DNA of 64,000 nt, from the NCBI GenBank assembly GCA_013396915.1, contig VWZL01002016.1:372001-436000 (forward strand), in the 5' to 3' direction. The notes under the pieces were generated by a model that searched no databases, was not told the DNA's origin, and worked only from the letters and a program-made list of their open reading frames with translations. Positions 61,549 through 64,000 of the stretch are shown here, one piece after another. This DNA is from Stercorarius parasiticus (Eukaryota > Chordata > Aves > Charadriiformes > Stercorariidae). A program made the translations under genes and the position numbers. How positions within the stretch are numbered: position 1 is the first letter of the stretch; every line of letters begins with the position of its first letter.

Positions 61549-62330
61549 AACAAAAGTTGCAGGAAAAGGAACATATGGATGGCCTATAACAAACTTTTCA
61601 TCTAGGAGATACAGTATTCTTTTTGCCATTTCCACATATGACTGAGAATAATCTATTGCTCTGCAATGCATCTATGTTTACAAATTTGCGCAGACGTTCA
61701 GTGCCGTGCTCTGCAGTAGCACAGTGCTGCCTGCCTCACCAGGAGTACACAGGTGGACGAGCTGGCAGAACTGACTCGATTGTTTTCACTTGAATTGATC
61801 AGTAGCACCAAAAAGTTTGTAGGAATTACAACAGTCCACACCGCAACTATCTCTTATCGTGTAAAATTTGAGTGTGGAGCTAGCTGTTAATGAAAATCAA
61901 ATTAGTTTTATGATCAGACAACCCATTCACGTAAACATTGCAAAATCTTTTATTTGTTTTTTTTATATGAACCAGCTCTCTCCCCTTCCCCCAAATCAGC
62001 AAGGATGATCTATCTATTCCAGAGAGAAGAGAAGATTTAGAGTAGCCTGGTAGAAAGCAAATAGTTGGAGAGGCCACATTCCGACTGGGAGGTGCAAAAG
62101 CCTGCAGCAAGGCTGATCTATAGATCACTGGCTTACAAAGCACGGAGGACTCCACTATAACTGGATGCAAAAGTGATGATGTTTGCAGTGCTGCAGATGT
62201 TGAATCAGTTCAACGAGGAAATAATAGTAAAATCAGTCTACTGGACGTGATGAGTCTGCAGGGATGTATACACATGTGCAAGAAACACCCTTCTTTTATT
62301 AGCATCAGAGAAGAGGAATCCTGAAACTCC

Positions 62331-62380
62331 CTCTTTTTGTGACTTGGGGTCGCAGTCTGGAAGAGATTGAGAATCACCAT
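62331..62380 (-). mobile_element. Possible hAT-type terminal inverted repeat remnant
   Basis: On the minus strand the sequence reads GGTGATTCTCAATCTCTTCC, then AGACTGCGACCCCAAGTCAC. This resembles the CAGTGGTTCTCAACCT with GCGACCC terminal sequence of Charlie-like hAT elements. I did not find the partner repeat, so this is a single degenerate end at best. Confidence 0.35.
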
Positions 62381-64000
62381 GTTAGTGAGCCTCAGTTTCT
62401 GGCACTAATCAATCCAACATCTTTTCTGAGTTGTAGAAGAGGTGATAACCCATCTATACTGCCCGTAGATCACTGATAGTCTAAGCAGGCTCACTGATCA
62501 GCCAGGCATCTGAGTAATATTCAAAATGAGACAAAATAATTAGTTCCAGCTGTAGATTTTGAACATACATCTAACTAAAGCATCTTTCTCTTTAAAAAAT
62601 GTCCTCCTCCTGTCAGCGTTGTAAAGGCTCTGCTCGACAGGCCTGGTCTCCCTGGTCTCTGTGTGTCTGACGGCCCTGGTACTGCCAGCTACTCTGCAAT
62701 CATTCCCATTTATTAGCTGGAGGCTGACAAGTCCATTGAATTCCACTCGGCAATAAACCATGTAAGGAGTGACACTGTCTTCTGCTTCTGGGATTACTCA
62801 CTTGCTTTTTGAGCGGTGCTTAAGTGCTTTGCTGGAGCAAACCAAGCCACTCAGCACCATCCAGGATCTGGCACTGCAACCCTGGAGACTGCAGTCCTAC
62901 ATCCAGTGCTCTACTGAGAGTTGCATTTAGGGTAGGAAAAGGTGATGAATGTTCATAGATAAGTAAGTAAATCACAGAAGACTCGAAGGAAGATGATCAG
63001 AAGGAGAGTTACACTGGTGTATTCTTTACAGCAAACAAAGAAAAACTTCAAACCAGATGTTTTAAGAGATCTTACTCTGCACAGAATGCACTGAAGGAAA
63101 ATAGTCTTGTTTTGACAAGGTACAGGATGTGCTGGAACAGCCTAACACACTGAGATGACAAATTTAGGCTAAACATCAGAAGTTAACTATAAAATGAGTT
63201 GGGCAGAAGTGCAGACTCTCAAAAGAGGCAGATGAAACCACAAGATCTGCAGCTATGCAAGAACCAGTAAGGTACCCCAGGGCATGAACCAGGGCACGGA
63301 CCCACAAATGTAAGGGACCCTTTTCTGGATCACCCAGGCTGATGTCATATTTTTCCCTATGCATTGACAGACCAAGCTTACTTCCGTTGAAGCCAGTGGG
63401 AATTTTGCCACTGACTTCCAAGGGAGTAGCAGCCCTATGATTTGGCTGTGTACAATTTCAATTAAAAAGTCTATGAATCACATCATCCTGCCCTTGGCAG
63501 CTGAGAGATGAAGACAGCGGGATAGGAAAAGAGCAGCTCAAGCAAATGGAAATAATTTTTCTATTAAACTTTTTTTTTTTAAAGGAAGATACTCAGCATA
63601 ATTTATTCCTTTTTTCCTCCTGTTCTGTTACTAATAACTGTCCAGTGTGATTAAAGTGGATTGGTAACATCTTGTTTACTTTTCACTATCTACAGGTTTG
63701 AACCTGTGAGATTTATTCACCACGGGTAAAACTCATTCCTGTACAGAAAAAGTTGTCTTGTTCAGGGGTCATTCAAGTCCTCACTGAGCTCAGTATTGAC
63801 AATTAATTTGGGCTTTGGGTAGTGGCACACCCTTGTGAACAGGGCACGGGAAAGCCTCTCAGAAGTACATCTGTGAGCTTCAGTGATGCCAGTGGAGCTG
63901 ACTACTTGTTCAGATATTGGAAACAGACCTCTGCCCTTGCACTCCCTCTGTGGCAGGAGCACCCAGCTGGTTCAAAACATACCATTGAATGCGTATGCTT

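Larger units (their letters stand above)
59906..64000. other. Unannotated intergenic sequence to window end
   Basis: No gene recognised. Contains a short CA-rich stretch near 60533, a 33-bp tandem duplication at 61483 and a possible hAT terminal repeat at 62331. The phrase AAATTTAGGCTAAACATCAG near 63160 recalls CR1 text but is too short to call. Confidence 0.4.

Noticed and set aside
10320..64000. Exons of neighbouring genes TRMT11 or RSPO3 in the interval
   Set aside because: I looked through the translated frames for TRMT11 methyltransferase (for example a DPPYG-type motif) and for R-spondin cysteine patterns and saw neither.

Overview
The window is vertebrate nuclear DNA, most likely from a bird or close archosaur relative. 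The evidence is one intron-containing vertebrate gene with a CpG-island promoter, AT-rich non-coding sequence around it, and CR1 LINEs as the only interspersed repeats I recognise with confidence. The CR1 copies are few, truncated and diverged, which fits the low repeat content of avian genomes. I see no prokaryotic operon, CRISPR array or plasmid feature.

The one protein-coding gene I can support is CENPW (centromere protein W), on the minus strand. Its three coding exons are at 9629..9718, 4581..4694 and 2857..2883. They join at two phase-0 introns with clean GT/AG sites into a 76-residue histone-fold protein. The third exon holds only eight codons plus a stop and is too short to show up as an open reading frame. 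A CpG island at about 9390-10240 covers exon 1 and the promoter. It contains a CDE-like GGGCGG, a four-base spacer and a CHR hexamer TTCGAA pointing toward CENPW, the arrangement known from G2/M genes controlled by DREAM and MuvB. An NRF1-like site, a CRE half site and a G-quadruplex motif lie nearby. A polyadenylation signal candidate at 2509..2514 suggests a 3' UTR of about 370 bases.

From about 10.3 kb to the right end (roughly 54 kb) I find no supportable protein-coding gene. This agrees with the known vertebrate order TRMT11 - CENPW - RSPO3, in which CENPW is flanked by large gene-poor intervals. The interval holds five CR1 remnants. Three are old plus-strand pieces (29.2, 43.5 and 52.4 kb) and two are minus-strand 3' ends (34.5 and 51.9 kb). 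It also holds two probable copies of a palindromic tRNA-like repeat (19.7 and 59.7 kb), a possible hAT terminal repeat (62.3 kb), two 33-bp tandem duplications, several short perfect hairpins and a 30-base A run. The remainder is unannotated AT-rich sequence with one moderately CpG-rich patch at 46.1-46.6 kb. All family assignments rest on reading and memory; no searches were run.
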